Shown here: piece by piece, positions 56,401 through 64,000 of the stretch | Layout: every line of letters begins with the position of its first letter | How positions within the stretch are numbered: position 1 is the first letter of the stretch | DNA from: an uncultured Clostridia bacterium | GTDB taxonomy: Bacteria > Bacillota > Clostridia > Christensenellales > Borkfalkiaceae | NCBI GenBank assembly: GCA_934254815.1 | Contig: CAKQME010000002.1 | Location: 1 to 64,000 of the forward strand | Length of the DNA: 64,000 nt | Reading direction: 5' to 3' | The notes under the pieces: model-generated | The model's database searches: none | Seen by the model: only the letters and a program-made list of their open reading frames with translations | What the model was told of the DNA's origin: nothing | Program-made: the position numbers and the translations under genes

Positions 56401-57017
56401 AGAGCGTTGTCAATATATTGAGAACGGCGGAAAGCAAAATCGACGAAGTCAAAACGACGCTCGGGAAATATGCGGACGAAGCGATAAAAAATATCGAAGC
56501 GTATAAAAAAGATAATCTTTCGGATTATTCGCCTGAAGCGGTTGCCGAGATAAATCGGTATAAAGCAGAAGCAAAGGCGGAAATTTTATCCGCAGATAGT
56601 AAAGCGCGTATAGATTCGCTCAAACAATATTGTGTCGCGCGAATTGACAGTTTGAAAACAAGCGCCGAAACGTCGGCAGAAGAACTCTCCGCTCAAAAAG
56701 ACGAAGGGAAACAATCTGTGAAAGATATTTACGGCGGTATCGATTTGTCGAAATTAACGGAAGATGAAATTGCCGATTTGAATAAGGAAACGCAAGACGT
56801 CTTACGGAATATCGACGGTTCGACTACGAAAGAACAGGTTTCGTCCTTAGTCGACGCGTATGAGAGCAAGTATGACAAAGGGAATCGACAACCGGGAAAA
56901 ACCGAAAAGAAAGGATGTAAATCATCTGTGATTATTCCGGTTTCGGCTTGTCTTGCTTTTGCGATTGTAGCAACGTTAGCAATGATTATTTATAAGAAAA
57001 ACAAAAAAAGATCTTAA
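53472..57017 (+). CDS. Large secreted, C-terminally anchored protein with repeated modules
   Basis: This 1181-residue protein has a signal peptide (NFLLCLLSITFLVALSGAF). Four copies of the module with the GDxxxxxGxF motif (GDVIVVDGVFAN, GDLLTIDGIFKS, GDLIVLEGRFTA, GDELTIDGDFAY) flank a lectin/LamG-like region (TSSVVFRFYYENNGQQPFIQ, EIELGAIDLKGTNRTWIYVK; about 655-780). Helical spacers follow (for example VAEINRYKAEAKAEILSADS). The C-terminus is KKGCKSS, a helix (VIIPVSACLAFAIVATLAMI) and KKNKKRS. The ATG at 53472 is preferred over 53433 because GGAG is correctly spaced only for the former. It is a likely surface glycan-binding protein. Confidence 0.8.
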   Translation: MRLRTKNFLLCLLSITFLVALSGAFRIFAFAEESAADVGGGTNPNRAAANVYSDGDNAGELNGVYFSLPKGTSIPYSADWTVAYAPENAAALKLLRGNTSYEMGTGNGTIIKYGTTDCYLKIEAWMLKDYSSYLPLKDGDVIVVDGVFANSDNGSRFNISRTLFEITGDKADGFSVNVITESEDTVRLGTGFDINKNPEENEDGVAGIYFGLKENNTVTSGTVYTPTDKSVVTFKRKGVNRTYNSVTLVKNGAAEYLLDCSGFGIALPLRSGDLLTIDGIFKSEDSVSSIRVDKTYVSLEEESGVTVAKVTNYDPSVIQTGKAVSDARKPNVNSSDGTIWGMYFDLPDGTNIPFDTGWTLGYAPEKASNIRMYRDGEYFTIGKSGMSTLIKFSATEVYFKTEAWMLSNADKALPLRNGDLIVLEGRFTANNTTFSMSETTIKISKSDDGAFITDVIENFREELIDRVSEDYPLGNYERNEKKQISEIVASASEKIRNSQKAVNAYEVYVDTVNKIKNITVSPDAIDNLNEKIKPAAIWKLKNFVDKNDYFEAQQQKLDQIIAEYSEKILGAGNQKEVSQFLSEAQTDIDSLLTKANIIEKAITSQTDGWEEYLETYNVVSLRDMNLGESLHLKKEGGNTEAINTDERFNNVFNSFVPTSGNDTSSVVFRFYYENNGQQPFIQFFVRGQMWFGYLFTIGTGGGGYWAQRLDEDTTKDSLFTANQGHALSNGVRHEIELGAIDLKGTNRTWIYVKVDGELGISTFYDTLSMSEGSFRISVKAALNNESDYTISNCEEKLTPLNAKKVGAFTLAEGHTDGANGLYATLVKNDVLYAKDKSISAYAVSENAVVLRRNGEIIKNISTRLPAIQKYTQTNYYIPIATNGFTPQQGDELTIDGDFAYFSSDTNGKFIYSVSRSVFVFNNGAWEQKLSLDDAKNGAKDELDGYADISLYDEEEASVITELIKNAKTAIDSATTTESVVNILRTAESKIDEVKTTLGKYADEAIKNIEAYKKDNLSDYSPEAVAEINRYKAEAKAEILSADSKARIDSLKQYCVARIDSLKTSAETSAEELSAQKDEGKQSVKDIYGGIDLSKLTEDEIADLNKETQDVLRNIDGSTTKEQVSSLVDAYESKYDKGNRQPGKTEKKGCKSSVIIPVSACLAFAIVATLAMIIYKKNKKRS

Positions 57018-57037
57018 AATTCCGGAGGAAAAAAGAT

Positions 57038-58672
57038 ATGATGAATTTGAAGAAAAAATGTGTTTCCGTTATGTTATCTGCCGCTTGCCTTTTATCTATG
57101 GCGAGTTGCGGAATAGGAAAAGTCAATAAAGACGATTCTAAAACCGACGATCCGACAAAAGCGAACATCAGTTTGATGACGTGGGACGGCGGTATAGGTA
57201 AAGAGTGGCTCGATAAGGCGGCGGCTCTGTTTGAAGAAAAGTACAAAGATTCCACCGATTTTCAGGAAGGAAGAAAGGGCGTAAAGATCAATATCGAAAA
57301 ATCGAGAAACTGCGCAGGTTCATCGCTTGAAACCTCTATGACGTACGATATTTATTTTACCGAGAGCGTTAACTATTACAAACTCGTAAACGACGGTATG
57401 CTTGCCGATTTAACGGAAATAATGACGACTCCGCTTACCGAATACGGCGACGATAAAACGATTCTTTCTAAAATAGACCCCTCGTATGCCTCGTTTTTAA
57501 AGACTAAAGACGATAAATATTACGCGATACCGTTTTACGATTCGTTTTATTCTTTGGTTTACGATATAGACTTATGGAAGAATAAAGGATTTTACATTTC
57601 AAAAGACGGTGATTTTACGAAGAATTTAAAAAATCTTAGCGTCGGAAGAGACGGTGTTTCGGGAACGAGCGACGACGGTTTGCCTGCTACGTACGAAGAA
57701 TTTGCGAAGTTGATGAAGAAACTTCGCGACGATACGCGTAAGCCTATTCTTTACTGCGCAAACGGAACGGATTACGTTGCGAACTTCCTTTATAATTACT
57801 GGACGGATTATGAAGGGTTAGACGAAATGATGTTGAATTATACGTTTGAAGGTACGGCAAAAGACCTTATAAACGTTTCGGATGACGGAACCGTAACCAA
57901 ATTGCCCGAAACGAAAATTACGTTTGCAAACGGCTACGATTTGCAAAAACAGGCGGGAAAATATTATGCGTTAAAGTTTATGCAGGACGTTATTTGTAAT
58001 AACCCCGATAATTACGAGATGATAGAATCTCATACCGCCGCGCAGAAACTTTTTGTAAACGGCGGAGTTACGAATTCCGAACCGAACGCGATGTTGATTG
58101 AGGGATCGTGGTGGGAAAACGAAGCCGCTTCGGCTTTTGCGACTCTCGCAGAAAACGGCGACGAAAGGCACAATTACGCGATTATGCCTATACCGTGTGC
58201 CGACAGTTCGAAACTCGGTACGAAAGAAACGAGGGTTTCGCTTAGTTCATCGTACGGTTTGGTTAATAAAAACACTCAAAATATGAAACTTGCACTCGAA
58301 TTTATGAAGTTCTTGCATACCGACGTGCAACTTTCGGCGTTTACCGCAGAGACGTCTATGCTTCGCGCATTGAACTATGAAGTATTGCCGGAGGACGAGG
58401 CTAAATTGACGACTTACGCCAAATCGAACGTTGAAATTAAAGAAAAAGCAAACGTAATTTATCCGTATTCGTCGCGAAAAGAAGTCATTAATAACGATCT
58501 TGAATTTGCAAATTTCGCATGGGCATGGAAGACTTCTGCGGGAAACAACCAAAAAAATCCCATGTTGTATTTTACGGCTAAAGATTTAACCGGACAAAGC
58601 GCGGAGAAGTATTTTAACGGTATCTACGACTACTTTAAAACTCGATGGAACACAATATCTTCAAGAGGTTAA
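57038..58672 (+). CDS. ABC sugar-transporter substrate-binding lipoprotein
   Basis: This 544-residue protein has a lipoprotein signal (SAACLLSMASCG, Cys near 24), then a family-1 solute-binding fold: ISLMTWDGGIGKEWLDKAAA, YAIPFYDSFYSLVYDIDLW and NAMLIEGSWWENEAASAFAT. It is larger than MalE, as for binders of oligosaccharides. It is followed within 2 bp by two permease genes; no ATPase gene is present, so a shared one (MsmX/MsiK type) elsewhere is likely. Shine-Dalgarno GGAGG. Confidence 0.93.
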   Translation: MMNLKKKCVSVMLSAACLLSMASCGIGKVNKDDSKTDDPTKANISLMTWDGGIGKEWLDKAAALFEEKYKDSTDFQEGRKGVKINIEKSRNCAGSSLETSMTYDIYFTESVNYYKLVNDGMLADLTEIMTTPLTEYGDDKTILSKIDPSYASFLKTKDDKYYAIPFYDSFYSLVYDIDLWKNKGFYISKDGDFTKNLKNLSVGRDGVSGTSDDGLPATYEEFAKLMKKLRDDTRKPILYCANGTDYVANFLYNYWTDYEGLDEMMLNYTFEGTAKDLINVSDDGTVTKLPETKITFANGYDLQKQAGKYYALKFMQDVICNNPDNYEMIESHTAAQKLFVNGGVTNSEPNAMLIEGSWWENEAASAFATLAENGDERHNYAIMPIPCADSSKLGTKETRVSLSSSYGLVNKNTQNMKLALEFMKFLHTDVQLSAFTAETSMLRALNYEVLPEDEAKLTTYAKSNVEIKEKANVIYPYSSRKEVINNDLEFANFAWAWKTSAGNNQKNPMLYFTAKDLTGQSAEKYFNGIYDYFKTRWNTISSRG

Positions 58673-58674
58673 AA

Positions 58675-59601
58675 ATGAATTCTTGCATCAAAACCGCAAC
58701 GCGACGTAAAAAAAGTAAAAGCGCGAAAGGCGAATTGATTTTTTATTCGTTGCTATTGATATTACCGTTGACTCAAATCCTGGTCTTTTATTTCGGCGTG
58801 AATTTTCAGTCGATTTTAATGGTTTTTCAGGATTACGATACGTACAACAACGAGTATATATGGGATATAAGCGTAAATATTCAAAAGTTTCTTATCGATA
58901 TTAAGCAACAAGCCTTTTGGATTATGGTAAAAAACTCGTTTGTGGTGTGGTTGTTTACCGGGCTTATTTGCACCACGTTGGCGGTAGTTTTCGCGTATTA
59001 TATATACAAGCGTAGAACGGGGCATAATTTCTTTAAATTCGCGTTGTTTTTACCGTCCGTATTACCTGCGATTCTTTTAGTCGTAACGTTTAAAAAATTC
59101 GTCGGCTCCGCATTGCCTGCCTTTGATAAATTTCTGTTTGATAAATCGGTAGACAGCGTGTTTGCTTACAGTTCGACGGCAAGATTCTGGATAGTTACAG
59201 TTTTCAGCGTTGCTATATCTTTTGGCGGACAGGTTTTGGTGTATACGGGCGCAATGGATCAGATATCGCCCGAAATCATCGAGGCCGGCGAAATTGACGG
59301 CGCAGGAACGTTGCGCGAGTTCGTTTCGATTGTTCTGCCGTCGGTTTTCCCGACGATAGGAACGTTTTTGATAACGGGTGTAGCAGGGATTTTTACAAAT
59401 CAGAACAATTTGTTTAACTTTTTCGGACAAACCGCTGCGCCCAATGAAAAGACGGTCGGATATTACTTGTATACTATGGTGTATGAGACGGGAGGAAAGG
59501 GTGGCTATTGTTACGCCGCTTTCCTCGGTTTCGTATGTACTCTCGTGGTATTGCCGATTGCTTTCGGCGTAAGGAAAATGGTCGAAAAGGTTCAGGAGTA
59601 A
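58675..59601 (+). CDS. ABC sugar-transporter permease (MalF/UgpA-like)
   Basis: This 308-residue protein has about six helices. The EAA loop reads SPEIIEAGEIDGAGTLREFV with the conserved EAxxxDGA...G pattern. It starts with ATG after AGAGG, 2 bp past the lipoprotein stop. It would pair with the next permease. Confidence 0.93.
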   Translation: MNSCIKTATRRKKSKSAKGELIFYSLLLILPLTQILVFYFGVNFQSILMVFQDYDTYNNEYIWDISVNIQKFLIDIKQQAFWIMVKNSFVVWLFTGLICTTLAVVFAYYIYKRRTGHNFFKFALFLPSVLPAILLVVTFKKFVGSALPAFDKFLFDKSVDSVFAYSSTARFWIVTVFSVAISFGGQVLVYTGAMDQISPEIIEAGEIDGAGTLREFVSIVLPSVFPTIGTFLITGVAGIFTNQNNLFNFFGQTAAPNEKTVGYYLYTMVYETGGKGGYCYAAFLGFVCTLVVLPIAFGVRKMVEKVQE

Positions 59602-59606
59602 CGCTT

Positions 59607-60527
59607 ATGAATATAAGAATCAAAAAAAGCGACGCCGGGAAAAGTAAAATAAGCGCGGAAACGATAATTATTTTCGTTTTACTCGTTTTATATATAATCG
59701 CGCTTGCTTTGCCGTTATTTTGGTCTGTAATAGTTTCCTTTACGGATATTGACGCGTACGATAATTTTTACGTCGCTAAAATTTTCTCGAATATTAAGAT
59801 ACCGTTTAAAAAAACGGTGTCGAATTATCAAAATGCGTGGAAATACCTTACTATTACGGCGCCGACAAGCAGAGACGAATATAACGTAATCGGTCTTTAT
59901 ATTCATTCGCTTAAATATTCGCTTATCAGCGCAACGATGTTTACCTTATGTCCGTGTCTTGTTGCTTACGCGACTGCAAGATATAAATTTAAGTTTTCAA
60001 AATTTATTTACGGTTTCGTTATAGTGGCGATGAGTTTGCCGATTGTCGGAAGTATGCCTTCCGAAATCAGAATGCTTAAAAATTTGCATATCTACGGAAC
60101 GTTTGCAAGTATGGGCGTTTTGAGATTTAACTTTTTAAGCGTATACTTTTTAATCTTTTACGCCGAATTTCAATCGATACCTAAGGATTATACCGAAGCG
60201 GCAAAGATTGACGGAGCGTCGCAAATGGCGATTATGCTGAAAATAATTATGCCTCTTGCGTCAGGAACGATGCTTACGGTTTTCGTTTTATCTTTTATCA
60301 GTTATTGGAATGATTTTCAAATCCCGGTATTGTACTTACCCGAATATCCGACGGCCGCGTATTGCATTTACTATTTTATGAATACGGCTCAAGGCGGAAG
60401 CATCACGAGCGAAACGCCCGTGCAGATGGCGGGAACGGTAATTATGACTATCCCTATTCTGATTGTATTTATAGTATTCAATAAACGGTTGAGAGTGTCG
60501 GTCGCTATAGGAGGAATTAAAGGTTAA
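59607..60527 (+). CDS. ABC sugar-transporter permease (MalG/UgpE-like)
   Basis: This 306-residue protein has about six helices (TIIIFVLLVLYIIALALPLF first). The EAA motif is IPKDYTEAAKIDGASQMAIM followed by IIMPLASG. The ATG at 59607 follows AGGAG. It overlaps the next gene by one base (TAATG). Confidence 0.93.
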   Translation: MNIRIKKSDAGKSKISAETIIIFVLLVLYIIALALPLFWSVIVSFTDIDAYDNFYVAKIFSNIKIPFKKTVSNYQNAWKYLTITAPTSRDEYNVIGLYIHSLKYSLISATMFTLCPCLVAYATARYKFKFSKFIYGFVIVAMSLPIVGSMPSEIRMLKNLHIYGTFASMGVLRFNFLSVYFLIFYAEFQSIPKDYTEAAKIDGASQMAIMLKIIMPLASGTMLTVFVLSFISYWNDFQIPVLYLPEYPTAAYCIYYFMNTAQGGSITSETPVQMAGTVIMTIPILIVFIVFNKRLRVSVAIGGIKG

Positions 60528-63500
60528 TGAAAAAAATAGTTTTATTTTTATTAAGCATATTATCCTGTGGTTTTATTACGGCGGGAGTGGTTATAGGTTA
60601 TGCCGATACGAAAGGTGAAACGGCGGGCGGAGCAAATTCCGAATATGGCGGTTATACGGTAAATATCGGAGACGAAATCGTCGTACAGGAAAAATCGTTA
60701 TCGTTTGGCGATGAAACTAAAAAGGCGGGCGTAAAAATCATTTCTCCGAGCGGGGCGTGCTACGGCGGAGAGCGTTTCTGCGCTACCGAAGCGGGCATAT
60801 ATACCGTGGTTTACAGCGCATATTTTGAAGACAACGGAAAAACGGAAGAAGTAACCGAGGAAGTCGAATATTTATGCGTCAGGAAGAGTACGGACTTTTT
60901 TGAATATAACGATTCCGTGGTTGCATTTTACGGCAGTTATCGCCATAACACCGCAAAAGTTCGGCATCAAGGCGTTTATTTCGATATAAAGTCGGGCGCC
61001 GAGATTAAATGTAATGCTTTGATAGACGTAAAAGATCTGAATCTCGATAAACCTATTATAGATTTTATCGTAGATCCGACGACTATCGGCGTTAACGATT
61101 TTACGAATATAAAAATCCGTATCGAAGACGCTTACGATGAAAATAGTTACGTTGACATATTCGTCGTTGACGGAGGCTTTATAAATTCGGAAGGCGCAAG
61201 TATTTGCGCGAGAGCCGGATTTAACGGAAGCATTGCCGCCGGGTATGAGGCGTGGGTGGATCAATATATAACTACTCGAACGGGAACTTCGCTTATGTCG
61301 TCGTTCCACGGTTATCCTGCTTACGAGCCGACGCATACCGCCAAGTTTTATCTCGATTATGCAACTAAAACGGTGTATGGCAAGGCTGCGGCCTGGACGA
61401 ACGACCAATTGATATATATTAACGACTTAACCAACAAAAGATTATATAAATTTAATCCGTGGGAAGGTTTTTCATCAAATAAAGTTAAAGTAAGTTTATA
61501 TCCTTCGGGGTTTAATAACGTTTCGGGCAGGATATTGATAAAGTCGATCGCGGGCGTTGATTTTTCTACCGAGATGAAAGAAGATACCGTACCGCCCTCA
61601 ATCATTATTGATTATGACGGACAAGACGCGGATAATCTTCCCGATGCCGTCGTTGGTAAGCCTTATAAAATTTTTGCCGCGACCGTAGAAGATAATTACG
61701 ATATCGACGTCCCCGTGAACGTTTCCGTAACGTACTTTGACGGCGTTTCGGGAAAAAGAATCGACGTAAACGTTTCGGGCGGAGAATTTATTTCTGAAAA
61801 GTCGGGCGTATATACCGTACTGTACGAGGCGGAAGATAGAAGCGGTAACGTTGCGGAAAGTAAAAAATTAAAAATATATACTTCCGATTACGTTAAAATG
61901 TCGGCAACTTGTTCCACGGTTATAGAAAAAGCCAAATCTTATCACGAATCGTATTTGCCGACGGCGAACGATTTGATAATTTCCGGCGGCGTAGGTAAAT
62001 TTGAAATCGCGCGACAGATTTATTCGCCGTCCGGTACGGAGATTGTTACCGACGAAAACGTTTTTACCCCTTATGAGAGTGGAAAATATAAGGTCGTTTT
62101 TACAATCAAAGACTATCTCGGCGAAGTTCTGGATTACGTTTATGAGTTGGAGGTACAACCGCTTTCCAAACCCGTGTTTATTGAAAATGCGGTAGTTCCT
62201 CAAGTGTTTATCAAGGGGTATAAGTATACTATTGAAAGTCCTTTGGTCGCAGATATGAAGGACGGTCAGATAATTACGCAAAAATCCACTTTGAAAATAA
62301 ACGGAAAAACATCGGACGGGGAATTTACTGCCGACGGAAATGCAGTCGGGGTGGTTTTCGATTACGACGGTTACGTCGGCAGCGTTGAGCCTGTTGAATA
62401 TGAAATTCCCGTCGTGGACGTAAAAGGAACGACGGATCAGGCGGCATATTTCAGCGGAAACCTTACGGTAAAAGAAAATATCGACGACGTAGCGATTTCC
62501 GCTGTGAAAGACGGTTCTGCCGTGTTTGCGTCTAAACTCGGACAAAGCGATTTGTCAATCAATATGACGACTACCGAAAAAAACAATTTTGGTTATCTGA
62601 CTATTAAGTTGACTGATGCGACCGATCCGACTACAAGTTTGACTTTCAGAATAGACGTTAAAGGTAAAACGTTTTATTTCGGCAAAGATTCGGCTGCTTT
62701 TTCAATCGAAAAAGGATTTTTCAGTTTCAGATATAAAAATCACGCTAAAAGAGTTTCCGATATTTTAGGTAACGAACTTACCGAATGTACGACGGACGAT
62801 AGCGGTCGGGCATTCGGCGGGTTTAAAGGCGGAGTGTACGTTACTTTCGGCTTTGAAAAAGTAACGGGCGCAAGTGAAGTACTTATAACTAAAATTTGCA
62901 ATCAGGCTCTCGGGACTAAGGAACGAAATAATCCCACCGACAGCGGTGATCCGATAATCGAGTTGAACGAAGACGTCAAAACCGAACAGTTTATCGGAGA
63001 CGATTTTGAGTATCCTTCGTTTTCGGCTTACGACGTTTTAAGTGAAATTACCGCTACGAGTATAGAAATAAAAACGCCGGATAATAAGACTTATACCGAG
63101 GGTACGTTCAAAATTACAGAATACGGCAGATATAAAATTTATTACTATGCCGAGGATTCGTTCGGAAATTTCGTAAAAATTCCCAAGACCGTATTCGTCA
63201 ACGACGATTCTGCGCCCGAAGTTACGGTTGACAACGTAGAGAAAACAGAATATAAAGTCGGAGATATAGTTACCGTACCCGCGTATGCGGCAACAGATAA
63301 TTTGGGATACGTGTCTGCGGACGTGATATTGATTTTACCCGATAATCAGGCAAGACTTTTATATCACGACGAAAACGGGAAAAGAGAATGTTATCTTAAC
63401 GATGAAAAATTGTATTCTGCGGCTTTCAGGGTCGACGAAAAATCTTTCAGACTGGAACAGAAAGGTACGTATAGGATTCGTTACGTTATATATGATAAAC

Positions 63501-63544
63501 AACTCAATACGACGGTAAAAGAGATTGTTATATCGGTAAAATAG
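60527..63544 (+). CDS. Secreted Ig-like multidomain protein
   Basis: This 1005-residue protein has a signal peptide (IVLFLLSILSCGFITAGVVI; the Cys near 14 is inside the hydrophobic core and is not a convincing lipobox). Several bacterial Ig/DUF5011-like repeats follow, recognisable by AGIYTVVYSA, SGVYTVLYEAEDRSGNVAES, YGRYKIYYYAEDSFGNFVK and KGTYRIRYVIYDKQLNTTVK. The N-terminal third (60-350) may be a separate sugar-binding domain. It is translationally coupled to the permease gene, so it probably helps capture the transported glycan. There is no C-terminal anchor. Confidence 0.82.
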   Translation: MKKIVLFLLSILSCGFITAGVVIGYADTKGETAGGANSEYGGYTVNIGDEIVVQEKSLSFGDETKKAGVKIISPSGACYGGERFCATEAGIYTVVYSAYFEDNGKTEEVTEEVEYLCVRKSTDFFEYNDSVVAFYGSYRHNTAKVRHQGVYFDIKSGAEIKCNALIDVKDLNLDKPIIDFIVDPTTIGVNDFTNIKIRIEDAYDENSYVDIFVVDGGFINSEGASICARAGFNGSIAAGYEAWVDQYITTRTGTSLMSSFHGYPAYEPTHTAKFYLDYATKTVYGKAAAWTNDQLIYINDLTNKRLYKFNPWEGFSSNKVKVSLYPSGFNNVSGRILIKSIAGVDFSTEMKEDTVPPSIIIDYDGQDADNLPDAVVGKPYKIFAATVEDNYDIDVPVNVSVTYFDGVSGKRIDVNVSGGEFISEKSGVYTVLYEAEDRSGNVAESKKLKIYTSDYVKMSATCSTVIEKAKSYHESYLPTANDLIISGGVGKFEIARQIYSPSGTEIVTDENVFTPYESGKYKVVFTIKDYLGEVLDYVYELEVQPLSKPVFIENAVVPQVFIKGYKYTIESPLVADMKDGQIITQKSTLKINGKTSDGEFTADGNAVGVVFDYDGYVGSVEPVEYEIPVVDVKGTTDQAAYFSGNLTVKENIDDVAISAVKDGSAVFASKLGQSDLSINMTTTEKNNFGYLTIKLTDATDPTTSLTFRIDVKGKTFYFGKDSAAFSIEKGFFSFRYKNHAKRVSDILGNELTECTTDDSGRAFGGFKGGVYVTFGFEKVTGASEVLITKICNQALGTKERNNPTDSGDPIIELNEDVKTEQFIGDDFEYPSFSAYDVLSEITATSIEIKTPDNKTYTEGTFKITEYGRYKIYYYAEDSFGNFVKIPKTVFVNDDSAPEVTVDNVEKTEYKVGDIVTVPAYAATDNLGYVSADVILILPDNQARLLYHDENGKRECYLNDEKLYSAAFRVDEKSFRLEQKGTYRIRYVIYDKQLNTTVKEIVISVK

Positions 63545-63557
63545 GGAGAAAACGACT

Positions 63558-64000
63558 ATGAAGAAGTGTTATAAATTTATTTGCTTTATAATGGTTGTCG
63601 TTTCGTGTCTTACGTTTGCGGCGTGCAAAAAGAAAGACGACGGAAATAGCGGCGGAGGAGATACTTCCGAAATAAATCGCGTCGTTTCGAATAAATACGT
63701 AGTCAGAAACGGGATGAGCGATTATTATATCGTTTTGCCCGAAAACGCTATGGAAAAGGAAACTTTTGCCGCGACGGAATTTGCTTATATTATAAAAGAG
63801 GCAACCGGCGCGAGTATTCCCGTTATTTCGGAAAAAGAAGTTAAAAGTTCGTATAAATATATTTCTCTCGGAGAAACGACGCAGTTCGAAAATGCGTTTT
63901 CAGACGTTGATTTGAGCCAACTTTACGGAACGCAATCGGCATACTTTATTTCTACTCTCGGCAATAATATTTATATCGCGTCGGGTAAAGAGCATTACGG
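63558..64000 (+). CDS. Lipoprotein with GH67N/DUF4838-like N-terminus (cut by window end)
   Basis: 147 codons are visible. The lipoprotein signal is MKKCYKFICFIMVVVSCLTF ending AAC. Then come DYYIVLPENAMEKETFAATE, FAYIIKEATGASIPVI and SAYFISTLGNNIYIASG, the pattern of the alpha-glucuronidase N-terminal-like domain that precedes DUF4838 regions. The rest lies outside the window. Shine-Dalgarno GGGAGAA. It is cotranscribed with the transporter and Ig-protein genes. Confidence 0.75.
   Translation, partial: MKKCYKFICFIMVVVSCLTFAACKKKDDGNSGGGDTSEINRVVSNKYVVRNGMSDYYIVLPENAMEKETFAATEFAYIIKEATGASIPVISEKEVKSSYKYISLGETTQFENAFSDVDLSQLYGTQSAYFISTLGNNIYIASGKEHY

Overview
The window looks like chromosomal DNA of a low-to-moderate GC, Gram-positive-type anaerobe of the class Clostridia. 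My best guess is an uncultured gut lineage near Christensenellales, but no marker in the window fixes this. The evidence is near-consensus sigma-A promoters with 17-bp spacers, AGGAG ribosome binding sites, lipobox lipoproteins, a DUF3343/cysteine desulfurase pair, and a bacterial microcompartment (BMC) next to glycan-uptake genes.

Layout. 1-67: partial tRNA-Pro. 227-940: PHP phosphoesterase, divergent from the BMC operon. 1109-11989: one long transcription unit encoding a metabolosome: EutS-like, EutN-like, tandem BMC-T and four BMC-H shell proteins, EutP/PduV GTPase, class II (fuculose/rhamnulose-type) aldolase, CoA-acylating aldehyde dehydrogenase, zinc alcohol dehydrogenase, PduL and a PduS/RnfC-like Fe-S protein. 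It ends with a DeoR regulator, a ParA ATPase and a ParB-fold protein that lacks the DNA-binding half. There is no diol dehydratase, glycyl radical enzyme or ethanolamine lyase. The simplest reading is sugar-phosphate cleavage to lactaldehyde, which is then dismutated to lactyl-CoA/lactyl-phosphate/lactate and 1,2-propanediol. A catalytically dead DeoC-like protein lies just beyond. 12.1-26.1 kb: housekeeping genes (GNAT, typA, asparaginase, ABC exporter, sugar transferase, cysteine desulfurase, DUF3343, nth, obg, yhbY), broken by a DUF559 nuclease gene inside 47-bp inverted repeats and by a tandem array of a palindromic 106-bp repeat. 26.2-34.1 kb: LysR regulator, DUF1275 membrane protein and an F-type ATP synthase operon. 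That operon has no separate delta gene, has a delta C-terminal domain fused to alpha, and encodes a c subunit with a signal peptide.

34.18-44.0 kb: an integrative element of about 9.8 kb with related cores at both ends, clustered TTATTAGAAC repeats near each end, an excisionase and a tyrosine integrase. Its cargo is an AbiE toxin-antitoxin pair, a type III restriction-modification system and an unknown two-helix membrane protein. A large serine recombinase of a second element follows. 46-64 kb: a glycan-utilisation region with three large secreted proteins that share a repeated module (two with a GC-x-S/helix/Lys-Arg tail), a GntR/LacI-type regulator, a sugar-binding lipoprotein, two ABC permeases, an Ig-rich secreted protein and the start of a DUF4838/GH67N-like lipoprotein. 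Three promoters here carry a CCACAGAACC-type box 28-29 bp upstream of the -35.

The strongest unusual signals are the ParA/ParB-like pair tied to the BMC, the delta-alpha ATP synthase fusion, the hairpin-ended DUF559 element, promoters placed so that the first gene would be leaderless, and the conserved box of the surface-protein regulon.
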